This document shows, in pieces, positions 13,583 to 22,069 of a DNA stretch of 31,093 nt; position 1 is the first letter of the stretch; every line of letters starts with the position of its first letter. The stretch spans positions 1-31,093 of the forward strand of contig CAOQRA010000008.1 of NCBI GenBank assembly GCA_948512295.1. Direction: 5' to 3'. The notes under the pieces are model-generated. The model saw only the letters and a list, made by a program, of their open reading frames with translations. It did no database searches and had not been told where the DNA came from. This stretch comes from an uncultured Eubacteriales bacterium. GTDB lineage: Bacteria > Bacillota > Clostridia > Christensenellales > UBA1242. The translations under genes and the position numbers were made by a program.

Positions 13583-15631
13583 ATGGAAAAGAAAGAACAA
13601 ACTCAAAATAGCGAAAACTTTTATTTGACGCAAACACCAGTCAAAAAGCTTTTATTGAAATTTGCTATCCCTTGCGTGCTTGCTATGCTTGTCAGTGCGC
13701 TGTACAACATAGTTGACCAAATATTCCTTGGCAACAGTTTGGCAGGGCAAGACGGCATTATGGCAACAACGATTGTGTTCCCATTTACGGTGCTGGCTTT
13801 GGCTCTTGCTCAGATTGTAGGCGATGGTTGCGCGGCGCTTTACAGTATTTCGCTGGGTGCAAAAGATGATAAAACAACAAAAAAATGTATTGGAAACTCT
13901 CTTATACTTTCCTTAATTTTTGGCGTGCTTTTAATGGTTATAGGTTTTGCTGCGTTTAATCCTATTCTCACACTTTTAGGAGTTTCTGGCTACAGCGAAA
14001 CAACGCAGGTTTTCACTCAGCAATATATGACAATTATTTTGGCGGGTGTGCCTTTCTATATCTTTGCTTCTGCAATGGCGTCAATTATCAGAGCGGATGG
14101 CAGTCCAAAATACTCAATGCTATCAACGATGATTGGTGCGGTTATCAACTTAATTTTAGACCCAATTTTAATCTTTGCATGCAACATGGGCGTACAAGGA
14201 GCAGCTATTGCAACTATTATTGGTCAGGTGGTTTCTGCGATTGTTTGTGCGGTGTATTTTAGAAAAATGAAACTGGTCAAACTTAGCAAAGAAGCTTTTA
14301 AGCCTGATTTTAAAACGGTTGGCAAAACTCTCAGGTTGGGGATTTCTAGTTTTATCACTCAACTTGCTATTGTGATTATCACTATCGTTGCAAATAATGT
14401 GGTCGGCATTATTGGCGGCGAAAATGCAACAGATGCAGGCGCGGCCCTTGGAATTGTGTTTAAAGTTTTTGCAATAGTGATGGCTTTTGCACTTGGAATT
14501 TCAGCTGGCGCACAACCTATCATCGGATACAATTATGGTGCGAAAAAATTTGATAGAGTTAGACATGCATTTAAACTTGTAATTCTATGCAATATTGTTT
14601 TAGGACTTATTGCAACCTTGCTTTTTGAAGCAGCGCCAAGCTTAATTGTTGCCATATTTGGTCAGGGCAGTGAGTTCTACAAAGAATATGCAATTCTTAG
14701 TTTCAGAATTTATCTCGGCGGAATTCTATTTTGTTGTTTGCAAAAAGCAAGTTGCATTTTACTTCAGTCAATAAACAAACCTTATAAAGCACTGTTCTTG
14801 TCGCTCATGAGAGATGTAATTTTGCTTGTGCCGGGAGTATGTTTACTTGGTCTGCTTGGCGATTTAAATTTAATGCTTTGGGCTGGTATTATTGCAGACG
14901 TTGGAGCTTTTATTCCTACAATCTTCTTTGTTTTGATTGAGATGAATAAATTAAAAAAATTCTCACGCGAAGCCATTGTATTGCCTCAAGCAAAGCAAAC
15001 CAAGCCAAGTGGAAATTATGTTATCACTATTGGTAGAGAGTTTGGCAGTGGCGGCAAATATATTGGTCAAGAGCTTGCGAAGCGATTAAACATCAAATGC
15101 TATGATAACGAGTTGATTTCAAAGGTTGCTCAAGATTTTAATTTGGATATTGAATTTTTAAAATCAGTTGACGAAAAACAAAAGTCAAGTTATTGGTATG
15201 GTTTTGCTTCAAACTATGTCTTTGGTGATGGCGAAGTTTTGCCTATCAGTCCAGAGGATAGTTTATTCCTAAAACAATGCAAGTCGATTGAAAACTTGTA
15301 TGAAAGCGAGAGCTGTCTTATTATTGGCAGATGTGCTGACTTTATTTTGAAAGATAGACCAAATGTTATAAAAATCTTTATTTTTTCCTCGGATATGCAA
15401 TTCAAGATTGATAGAAAGGTAAAACTTGAAAACTTATCTGAAGAGGAGGTTCGAGAGAAAATTAACACAATCGACAAACAACGTGCAGACTATTACAACC
15501 ACTTTACAGCTGCATCTTGGGGAGATAAAGCAAATTATGACCTTTGTATAGATACTGGTGCCTTGGTGTTGAACAGTCAATTGAGTTGCTTGAAAGTTAT
15601 GTTAAGAAATATATTAAGGAAAATGGACTGA
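13583..15631 (+). CDS. MATE family efflux transporter fused to a cytidylate kinase-like domain
   Basis: 682 residues in two parts. Residues about 15-455 are a MATE transporter: twelve predicted membrane spans, MLVSALYNIVDQIFLG near the start and the second-half counterpart GISAGAQPIIGYNYGAKKF. MATE proteins export cationic drugs or metabolites using sodium or proton gradients. Residues about 475-682 are a P-loop nucleotide kinase of the cytidylate-kinase-like family: VITIGREFGSGGKYIGQ, LAKRLNIKCYDNELIS, CLIIGRCADFIL and an Arg-rich lid (DKQRADYYNHF). The kinase would face the cytoplasm. AAAGGAG lies eight bases before ATG. No break separates the parts, so this is a true fusion in sequence. 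What the kinase adds (control of export or modification of a nucleotide-like substrate) is unknown. Confidence 0.88.
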   Translation: MEKKEQTQNSENFYLTQTPVKKLLLKFAIPCVLAMLVSALYNIVDQIFLGNSLAGQDGIMATTIVFPFTVLALALAQIVGDGCAALYSISLGAKDDKTTKKCIGNSLILSLIFGVLLMVIGFAAFNPILTLLGVSGYSETTQVFTQQYMTIILAGVPFYIFASAMASIIRADGSPKYSMLSTMIGAVINLILDPILIFACNMGVQGAAIATIIGQVVSAIVCAVYFRKMKLVKLSKEAFKPDFKTVGKTLRLGISSFITQLAIVIITIVANNVVGIIGGENATDAGAALGIVFKVFAIVMAFALGISAGAQPIIGYNYGAKKFDRVRHAFKLVILCNIVLGLIATLLFEAAPSLIVAIFGQGSEFYKEYAILSFRIYLGGILFCCLQKASCILLQSINKPYKALFLSLMRDVILLVPGVCLLGLLGDLNLMLWAGIIADVGAFIPTIFFVLIEMNKLKKFSREAIVLPQAKQTKPSGNYVITIGREFGSGGKYIGQELAKRLNIKCYDNELISKVAQDFNLDIEFLKSVDEKQKSSYWYGFASNYVFGDGEVLPISPEDSLFLKQCKSIENLYESESCLIIGRCADFILKDRPNVIKIFIFSSDMQFKIDRKVKLENLSEEEVREKINTIDKQRADYYNHFTAASWGDKANYDLCIDTGALVLNSQLSCLKVMLRNILRKMD

Positions 15632-15686
15632 AAAACAATCATAGCGCAAAGTCTGCTAAAGTGGATGTTAAAGATAATAAAAGTTA

Positions 15687-15713
15687 AAATTACGATTAAA
15701 ATCGTAATTTTTT
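15687..15713 (+). terminator. Terminator after the MATE fusion gene
   Basis: AAATTACGAT / ATCGTAATTT perfect 10-bp stem, TAAA loop, followed by TTT. Confidence 0.8.
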
Positions 15714-15734
15714 ATGTAATAAAACTATATTATT

Positions 15735-15762
15735 TTGAAATTTTAGCATTTTGTTTTATAAT
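15735..15762 (+). promoter_or_regulatory. Promoter for the helicase-nuclease gene
   Basis: TTGAAA (15735-15740), 16-bp spacer, TATAAT (15757-15762). A GGAAGGG ribosome site precedes ATG 15802. Confidence 0.65.
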
Positions 15763-15801
15763 TAAATGGATTAATAATTATACCAAAGGAAGGGTAGCAA
15801 A

Positions 15802-17145
15802 ATGAAAAGTATTTATACTTATTATAAAGAAAGACTTATTGAAATTAGTGGTAAGAATAGAAGCCTTTATTTAAAAAACTTCAATAAAAAGAACGGTTAT
15901 GATGTAGGCCGTATTTTATCGTCTAATGCAGAGCTTACGCAAGAATTTTTAGATATTCTTTTAAGCGGTAAGGCTGTTCCTTTTAATATCTATGGCAAAG
16001 GCATGAAAGACCTCATTTTGTCGGCAAACAATGTTGCTTCAAAATTTCCAAACAAGAAAATTGATGATGAAAAAGAAAGGCAAAAATATGAAAGCGATAA
16101 GAGAAATTTTATAAAAAAAGTGTATGAGCAAGAGGGCAAAGACCTTAAAACACTCAAGCGCGAAATAGAGGAAATAGAGAAAGAGGTTGGTCGCTATGAG
16201 CTGTATATCTGCTATCCTTTTGTGTACGGTAATGTAAAAAATTATACTTTTAAAGCACCTCTTCTTATGTTTCCAGTGGAGATTGATGTTATTGATGATA
16301 ACAATATAAATCTGTGTCTTAAATATGGTGAGCAAATTCAACTAAACAAAGCTCTTATGCTTGCTATTGCCAATGTTAAACATCTTGACCTCCAAGATAT
16401 GGAAATGGAGTTTGATTCAATAAAAAGTAAATTTGGTTCATTACAAGGTCTAATGGATTATTTGCGTAGCTTTGGAATAAAACTAAGCTATAAGCCAGAG
16501 AAACGCTTGCAGCATTTTGGCAAATATGGAGAGCCTTCAACTTCCAGCCCGTTTGAAGTGAAAAACTTATGCTTAATGGCTAGATGCAGTTTGGCTAATT
16601 CTATTTACAATGATTACTCGGCCCTTGAGAAAAAACATTTGACTAATGATTCTATCAATGAACTTTTAAATGCAAAGCCAAGTAGGAAAAAACCAGTAAA
16701 ATGTAATGAGTTGTATTTAATAAATAATGTTGATTATGCTCAAGAGCAGGTAGTGAAAAGCGTTAATACAAACGGAAACATGGTTATTTATGGACCTCCT
16801 GGCACGGGAAAATCTCAAACTATTGTAAATGTTATAGCTGACGCGATTTGCAAAAATAAACGTGTACTTGTCGTTTCTCAAAAGAAAGCAGCATTGGAAG
16901 TTGTTTATAATCGTCTTTCCACGCTCAATCAAAAGGCTATGTTTTTAGTAGATGCCGAAAAAGAAAAGTTAGATTTTTACAATAGATGCTATACCGCTCA
17001 TGAAAATATTTTAAATTCTAAATACAGTGAAAAATGGTATAAAGAATATGATGAGCTTGAAAAGAAACTTGATCTGGAGATTGATAACCTTAATACAATT
17101 TCTGACAGTTTAAACGAAAAAACTCCGTTTGGGCTTTCACTTTAA
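15802..17145 (+). CDS. DUF4011-type SF1 helicase-nuclease, N-terminal segment up to an in-frame stop
   Basis: 447 residues ending at TAA 17143-17145. The start reads YYKERLIEISGKNRSLYL, which matches the R/K-N-R motif of the DUF4011 domain that opens a family of large bacterial SF1 helicases. Walker A GPPGTGKSQTIVNVI (about 331-345) and motif Ia VLVVSQKKAALEVVYNRL follow. The remaining helicase motifs are in the next ORF, in the same frame, immediately after the stop, so this is one 1,250-residue gene cut once. Alone, this segment could bind ATP but not form a complete motor. Helicases of this architecture are often in defence islands; that role is inference. Good ribosome site and promoter upstream. 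Confidence 0.8.
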   Translation: MKSIYTYYKERLIEISGKNRSLYLKNFNKKNGYDVGRILSSNAELTQEFLDILLSGKAVPFNIYGKGMKDLILSANNVASKFPNKKIDDEKERQKYESDKRNFIKKVYEQEGKDLKTLKREIEEIEKEVGRYELYICYPFVYGNVKNYTFKAPLLMFPVEIDVIDDNNINLCLKYGEQIQLNKALMLAIANVKHLDLQDMEMEFDSIKSKFGSLQGLMDYLRSFGIKLSYKPEKRLQHFGKYGEPSTSSPFEVKNLCLMARCSLANSIYNDYSALEKKHLTNDSINELLNAKPSRKKPVKCNELYLINNVDYAQEQVVKSVNTNGNMVIYGPPGTGKSQTIVNVIADAICKNKRVLVVSQKKAALEVVYNRLSTLNQKAMFLVDAEKEKLDFYNRCYTAHENILNSKYSEKWYKEYDELEKKLDLEIDNLNTISDSLNEKTPFGLSL

Positions 17146-17148
17146 GAG

Positions 17149-19560
17149 ATGTATTATAGCTCCTATAAACTTGGCAAAAAAAGTATGGAATACGCTTTAT
17201 ACAAAGAAATGCAAAAAAATAAAGCGCTTATGGCTTTAAATTATGATGAATTGTCAAAAGCTCTTAGTGTATTAGAGGAAAAGAATAAGCCTGAAATTTA
17301 TTTCAACTATGTTGAGGACAAAAAGAAAAATCCATTTGTTGACGCTTTAAAAGAGGACTTAAGTGTTCATGTGGTAGCAGAAGCTCAAGCAAAATTACAG
17401 AAGTTGTTTGCTTCTAGACGTGCTTTGTTTGAGGTAAGTAAATACAAGTATTCAAGACAGGTGTTGACTTTCTATAATCAGGTCAATGGCGACAAAAGTG
17501 GGAAACACCTTGTTAAATTTATAGCCAAATATGAATATCCTTACGCTGAAAACTTTTTAAAGACAAGCTGCCTTCTTTTTCCACTCTATCCCTTTGCAAA
17601 AATCGCAATGATTCAAAAGGAAAAACATATTCAAGAGGAATTGCAAAAAACTCTTATTGCTGTGGATGAATATCTTAAAGAGTACACTTTCCTTAAAGAT
17701 ATCCTAACAGAGAGCGGCTATCTTTTAGCTGCCGATGGCTTGCTCAATGGAAATAACGGCATATTGAGACTACTTCTATGGGCAGTTGAAAACTATGTGA
17801 AATTGAATGACACAAATTCTTCACTTAAGAATTTGGATGAAAATCAGAGACTCGTGCTTGACTTCGCCTATGAAAACGGAAACACTTTCCCTAAATTCAT
17901 GGCTGCACTTAAAGCAGTGCTTCCAGTGCGTATTTATCATGAAATTTGCAAGTATGAAGAAGAAAAACACAGTGTACTTTCTGCTACTGTTGATTTTGAA
18001 AACATTCGCTCACGCATTGTTGCAATAAAATCTCAACAAAATGAGCTTAGCAAGAAAATTGCGTTGCAGACTTTTAATGAGGAATACAAGAAAAAGATTG
18101 ACGGTGGTACTGAATGTAAAGACTATTTATATCAAATCACCAAAAAACAAAATTTCTGGTCTGTACGTAAAACTATGGACGTGTATGGCGATTATTTATT
18201 TAAACTTTTCCCATGTTGGCTACTTTCGCCAGAAAATGTGTCTACAATTCTACCATTAAAGCGTAACCTTTTTGATGTTGTGCTCTTTGATGAAGCTTCA
18301 CAGGTGTTTATCGAAAATACAATTCCTTCAATCTATCGTGGCAATCGTATTGTTGTTGCAGGTGACGCTAAACAGCTTCGTCCAACAACTACCTTTATGA
18401 AGCGTTATATGGGTGCAGGCTCGGATGATGATTTAGACCTTTCAACACAGGCTGCGCTAGAAGTGGAATCACTTCTTGACCTTGCAGTTTCTAGATATTC
18501 AAGCTCTAACATCACATATCACTACCGCAGCAAGAATGAAGAACTGATTGATTTTTCCAACATGGCGTTCTATTCAGGGCAGTTGCAAATTGCACCAAAT
18601 GTATCTAAAAATGTAAGACATAAGCCTATTGAACGAATTATGGTGAAAGGCACTTGGCGTGACCGTAGAAATATGGAGGAAGCACAAAAAGTAGTTGAAC
18701 TTATTAAAAGTATTTTGAAAACTCGAAAAAATAAGGAAACGATTGGTGTAATCACTTTCAATGTGGAGCAGGAAACTTGCATTGAGGATTTGATTGACAA
18801 AAAATGCTTTGATGATGTTGAATTTAGAAATCTCTATCTCAAAGAAAAGAGCCGCATAGAAAATGGTGAAGATGTCAGCCTCTTTGTCAAAAACCTTGAA
18901 AACGTTCAGGGTGATGAGCGTGATATAATAATTTTCTCAATTGGCTACGCAAAGAATGAATTTGGTAAAATAAATGCAACTTTTGGTTCTCTTTCAAACG
19001 AGGGTGGCGAAAATCGTTTAAATGTTGCAATTACTCGTGCTAAGCAAAAAATTTACGTTGTGACAAGTATCGAACCCGAAGAGCTTAAAGTTGATACTTC
19101 AAAGCATGTAGGGCCGAAACTTCTTCGCAGTTACCTTGCTTACACTCGTGCTGTTTCAAATGGAAACAATGAAGAAGTTAAAACAATTTGGAACAGTTTT
19201 GGCAAGGCGACTCTTGCAAAACCGCGCCTTTCAAATCTTCTTCCTATTGAAAATCAAATTGCAGAAAAACTTGAAAAACTTGGATATAAAACAGATGTCA
19301 ATTTAGGCAACTCCAACAGCAAAATCTCTATTGCGATATATGATAAGAAAAAGGATAAATATTTACTCGGTATTGAAACCGATGAAGAGGTGACCAAGTC
19401 GTCTTCATCAACTCTGGAGCGAGATGTGTTTAGAAATCTATTCTTAAAATCAAAAGGATGGAAAGTCATGAGAGTATGGAGCCGCGACTGGTGGCATAAT
19501 CCAACTCAAGTTATTAACTCAATAGTTAAAGAAGTTGAAAAACAAAAGAAAAATGGATAA
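17149..19560 (+). CDS. DUF4011-type SF1 helicase-nuclease, C-terminal segment after the in-frame stop
   Basis: 803 residues in the same frame as the previous ORF, three bases after its TAA. It carries Walker B VVLFDEAS (about 377), GDAKQLRPT (about 404), YHYRSKNEEL (about 457), VQGDERDIIIFS (about 585) and the SF1 motif VI NVAITRAKQKIYVVTS (about 622), i.e. the AAA_12-type half of the motor. The C-terminal about 95 residues (EKLEKLGYKTDV to DWWHNPTQV) resemble the REase_MTES_1575/Vsr-like nuclease fold with GIETDEE, RDVFRNLFLKSKGW and VMRVWSRDWW; the Asp expected before the first catalytic strand seems to be Ser (KISIAI), so nuclease activity is doubtful. No ribosome site is evident at ATG 17152, so re-initiation would be weak. 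A terminator follows. Confidence 0.8.
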   Translation: MYYSSYKLGKKSMEYALYKEMQKNKALMALNYDELSKALSVLEEKNKPEIYFNYVEDKKKNPFVDALKEDLSVHVVAEAQAKLQKLFASRRALFEVSKYKYSRQVLTFYNQVNGDKSGKHLVKFIAKYEYPYAENFLKTSCLLFPLYPFAKIAMIQKEKHIQEELQKTLIAVDEYLKEYTFLKDILTESGYLLAADGLLNGNNGILRLLLWAVENYVKLNDTNSSLKNLDENQRLVLDFAYENGNTFPKFMAALKAVLPVRIYHEICKYEEEKHSVLSATVDFENIRSRIVAIKSQQNELSKKIALQTFNEEYKKKIDGGTECKDYLYQITKKQNFWSVRKTMDVYGDYLFKLFPCWLLSPENVSTILPLKRNLFDVVLFDEASQVFIENTIPSIYRGNRIVVAGDAKQLRPTTTFMKRYMGAGSDDDLDLSTQAALEVESLLDLAVSRYSSSNITYHYRSKNEELIDFSNMAFYSGQLQIAPNVSKNVRHKPIERIMVKGTWRDRRNMEEAQKVVELIKSILKTRKNKETIGVITFNVEQETCIEDLIDKKCFDDVEFRNLYLKEKSRIENGEDVSLFVKNLENVQGDERDIIIFSIGYAKNEFGKINATFGSLSNEGGENRLNVAITRAKQKIYVVTSIEPEELKVDTSKHVGPKLLRSYLAYTRAVSNGNNEEVKTIWNSFGKATLAKPRLSNLLPIENQIAEKLEKLGYKTDVNLGNSNSKISIAIYDKKKDKYLLGIETDEEVTKSSSSTLERDVFRNLFLKSKGWKVMRVWSRDWWHNPTQVINSIVKEVEKQKKNG

Positions 19561-19562
19561 AT

Positions 19563-19591
19563 AAAAACGCGGCAAACTAAGCCGCGTTTTT
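19563..19591. terminator. Strong bidirectional terminator
   Basis: AAAAACGCGGC (19563-19573) pairs with GCCGCGTTTTT (19581-19591). It serves the helicase gene and, on the other strand, the convergent Nudix gene. Confidence 0.9.
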
Positions 19592-19634
19592 AAAGATTTC
19601 TCAAGTCAGACAAAACTATTCTTTTCATATTCTC

Positions 19635-20198
19635 TCATAAATTTAAATTTTTAATTTTTTCAATGATTTTTTTGTATATAGGTATCATAAAAGGTTCTGT
19701 TGATTTTTCAATCAACTCCTCAAAAGTTAGCCAAGCCACATTGCTGTTCTCATCTGTTTTTATTTTAATCTCTTCATTTTCGCTGGCTTCAAAAAGATAT
19801 GTGACATTTAAATGGATATGTGCGGATACAAATTTCCCTCTCTTGCGGTGACCTTGTACAGGTAGGCTTTCAATAGAAATCGGGATATTAAGCAATAATT
19901 TAAAATTTTGTAGGGAAGTTTCTTCTTTTAATTCTTTTTTTGCTACATACAACATATCGTCATCGCCATCTGCGTGACCGCCTCCCCATGTCCAAGAATT
20001 ATAGATATTATGATAAGTACATAAAACTTTATTGCGTGCTTTGTTTACGACAAAGTAGGAACTTGTTAAATGTGCCAATTCATTATCTCTTGTTAAAATT
20101 TGGTCCTTGCTTTCACAATTAATAAAAAATTGTTTGTCCTTTTCTTCCTGTTCGTTGTAAGGGACATAATGTTTAATCATTTCTATTGTTTTGCTCAT
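19635..20198 (-). CDS. Nudix hydrolase family protein
   Basis: 187 residues on the minus strand. The start chosen is the Met of MSKTIEMIKHYVPY (complement of 20196-20198), which has AAGGAAA at the right distance; the frame stays open 40 codons further but without ribosome site. The Nudix box is GGHADGDDDMLYVAKKELKEETSL (about 78-101 overall): the Glu after G-x5 is Asp and the final Gly is Ser, but the metal-binding core KELKEE (usually REUxEE) is kept. Nudix enzymes cleave nucleoside diphosphates linked to another group. The N-terminal 40 residues (YNEQEEKDKQFFINC) resemble Clostridial Nudix proteins annotated only by domain. Convergent with the helicase gene. Confidence 0.82.
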   Translation of the reverse strand: MSKTIEMIKHYVPYNEQEEKDKQFFINCESKDQILTRDNELAHLTSSYFVVNKARNKVLCTYHNIYNSWTWGGGHADGDDDMLYVAKKELKEETSLQNFKLLLNIPISIESLPVQGHRKRGKFVSAHIHLNVTYLFEASENEEIKIKTDENSNVAWLTFEELIEKSTEPFMIPIYKKIIEKIKNLNL

Positions 20199-20543
20199 GT
20201 TTCCTTTTTCCCTATGAATATTATAACATAGATTAGCCAGTTTTGTATCAAAATGGCTTCGATTTTTGATTATATTTTTTAAATTCGTACATATTGGTCC
20301 GTCAAAAGACAAACGCAAACAATAAAAAAAGTTAATATCAGATATGGATGAAGATGAGTTTGATGACTTAATTGAGCAACTTATGCTTGAAAGAAAAGAG
20401 AGGAAACGAAAACAAAAAGATTTTGAGATGTAAAAATAATTGGCAGTAGAACTTGCAACTAGAGATTTTGTGTGTTAAATTTTAAGTGAAAAGGGTTGAA
20501 GGGATGCTTTCTCTTCAACCTTTTGCAATTTATAGGAGATATT
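20199..20543. other. Short gene-poor gap with a terminator-like hairpin
   Basis: A 29-codon acidic/basic reading frame (20344-20433, MDEDEFDDLIEQLM...) has no ribosome site and is probably a remnant. A hairpin AAAAGG-TTGAAG / CTTCAACCTTTT (20489-20524, one bulged G) ends the stretch and may be a terminator. Nothing else is visible. Confidence 0.5.
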
Positions 20544-20594
20544 ATGAAAAAGATTTATAAAATTATGAAGTTTTTCGCAAAAGAGGTGTTATAA
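20544..20594 (+). CDS. 16-residue leader or small peptide coupled to the toxin-like ORF
   Basis: ATG 20544 follows a good AGGAGA site. The peptide MKKIYKIMKFFAKEVL is basic and amphipathic. Its TAA shares one base with the ATG of the next ORF (TAATG), a translational-coupling arrangement. The carrier could simply be a device to start the next gene, or an eroded N-terminus of it; both are inferences. Confidence 0.45.
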   Translation: MKKIYKIMKFFAKEVL

Positions 20595-20934
20595 TGAAAA
20601 AAGGACCGAGCACATACGCGGAATATTGGACTTCTGACATTAATGAAGGCATTCACTTTGGTAGACATGGAAAACAAATGGGATATGAAGATATTTTTAA
20701 GGGAAAGGTGGATATTCAAGGGAAGCATAGGAATTTGCAAATGAAACAGGAGATGATATTTTATCTTTTACTGCAAATGAGACTAAAAATTATGCTACTT
20801 ATAAATACAAACCGTCAACCAACCAATTTATGACTATTTCAAGAGAGGGGAAAATTGTAACCTACTTTACACCAAGAAATGAAATTGAATATTTTTATGA
20901 ACGTTTTGAGATGTATGGTGATCATTGGAACTAA
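20594..20934 (+). pseudogene. Polymorphic-toxin-like C-terminal domain, frameshifted
   Basis: The first frame reads MKKGPSTYAEYWTSD, then HFGRHGKQMGYEDIF, and drifts into unrelated residues after about 20728. In the -1 frame from there the text becomes EFANETGDDILSF, then YKYKPSTNQFMTISREGKIVTYFTPRNEI and ends EMYGDHWN at 20934. Joined, this is the HxxKHG...G....F......NEF...S.DG.I.TYF.P pattern of a toxin domain found at the ends of polymorphic and contact-dependent toxins, here without any delivery region. The reading-frame break near 20728-20735 should inactivate it. The next gene is of a kind often used as immunity protein. The exact toxin family name is uncertain. Confidence 0.55.
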
Positions 20935-20970
20935 AAGGAGAAAAAGACGAAAATAGTAGAAAATGGGGAA

Positions 20971-21420
20971 ATGGTAGAACATATAGAAGAAAAATGTAAG
21001 GTTTGTGGATTAGGTGTGATTGAACACGATTTTGCGATATGTGATATTTGTGGTTGGGAAGCGGATGATCTACAAAATGATAAGCCCGATTATATTGGTG
21101 GGGCTAATGAAATGAGTTTAAACCAATATAAACAATTTTGGAAAGATTGTAAAGACAAGATTCTTCAATATGAGGGAGTCAAAGTTTTTTATGCAATAGA
21201 AATGGCGAGAGAATATTATGAAAAGCATTTCAAGAAGAGAAACGAAGCATATTATAGGTCACAAGACCCACTTTTTGATGAAAAGGAAAAAATGATTGAA
21301 GAAAATTGTTTAAAGCAAAGAATTGAATTATTAAAAAAGATTGAAAAAGAAAAAAACGAAAAAACTGAAGAAGAAATTAGATATGAGGAAGAAAACGCCT
21401 CAAAAGGCTTAAACTTGTGA
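20971..21420 (+). CDS. CPCC-type cysteine-rich protein, possible immunity protein
   Basis: 149 residues from ATG 20971. It has two Cys pairs, CKVC (9-12) and CDIC (24-27), then GWEADDLQNDKPDYIGGANEMSL, the W-E-x-D...P-D...G-G-A-N...S-L signature of the Cys-rich CPCC family, often listed as immunity proteins beside toxins. The C-terminal 50 residues are Lys/Glu-rich coiled coil. The start is odd: the real AAAAGGAG site (20935-20940) would serve an in-frame ACG at 20947, as if an original ATG had mutated; ATG 20971 has only GGGGAA right against it. It follows the broken toxin-like ORF by 36 bases and its TGA overlaps the next gene's GTG. Confidence 0.7.
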   Translation: MVEHIEEKCKVCGLGVIEHDFAICDICGWEADDLQNDKPDYIGGANEMSLNQYKQFWKDCKDKILQYEGVKVFYAIEMAREYYEKHFKKRNEAYYRSQDPLFDEKEKMIEENCLKQRIELLKKIEKEKNEKTEEEIRYEEENASKGLNL

Positions 21421-22061
21421 GAAATGAATTTAAAACTGTTGGTAAATATGGAATGCCTATTATCAGAAAACAAGAAATTGATTTAGATAAAATTGATCTT
21501 TGGAATTACACAAAAGCAAAATTGAATGATGAAGAGAATAAAGATAAAACTATCCATTTTTTTACTTATGATTGGCATTTTGACACGGTATATGATAGAC
21601 CTGAAGTTGCAATGGAAAAGTTGGATCAATACTATGCACTTTTAACACCAGAATTTAGTTTGTATTGGGATATGCCAAAAGCACTTCAAATTTACAGTAC
21701 ATTCAAAAACCGTTGGTGCGGGGCATATTGGCAAAAAATGGGGAAACTTGTTATCCCAAGTATTTGTTGCGCAGGGGAAGAGAGCTATGATTTTTGTTTT
21801 GACGGAATTGAAGAAGGTTCTGTTGTAGCAATTTCAACATATAGGCGAGGGCAATACAAAACTGAAATCATGAAAAGTTATAACAAAATGTTAGAAGTGA
21901 TTAAACCATCAGCAATTATTTGTTATGGAGATCCTTTCCCAGAGATGAAGGGCAACATAAAGGCAATAAGTCCTTTTAACAAAGAAGAATTGATTGCAAA
22001 GCTGGGACTGGATGAGTTTACAAGAAGATATTTGGCTGGCGAGTTATACCCAACCAATTAG
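21417..22061 (+). CDS. DUF4417 protein
   Basis: 214 residues from GTG 21417, which overlaps the TGA of the previous gene (GTGA); AAAAGG lies upstream. DUF4417 family segments are clear: IHFFTYDWHFDTVYDRPE, LLTPEFSLYWDMPKALQIY, a FKNRWCGAYWQ stretch, FCFDGIEEGSVVAISTYRRG and AIICYGDPFPEMKGNI. The family has no established biochemical role; members are common on phages, plasmids and toxin/immunity loci of Bacillota. It has no membrane segment. The frame is intact although both flanking accessory genes are broken. Confidence 0.85.
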   Translation: MRNEFKTVGKYGMPIIRKQEIDLDKIDLWNYTKAKLNDEENKDKTIHFFTYDWHFDTVYDRPEVAMEKLDQYYALLTPEFSLYWDMPKALQIYSTFKNRWCGAYWQKMGKLVIPSICCAGEESYDFCFDGIEEGSVVAISTYRRGQYKTEIMKSYNKMLEVIKPSAIICYGDPFPEMKGNIKAISPFNKEELIAKLGLDEFTRRYLAGELYPTN

Positions 22062-22069
22062 GAGACAAT

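Noticed and set aside
20344..20433. A 29-codon gene.
   Set aside because: No ribosome site or conserved pattern; composition is low-complexity.
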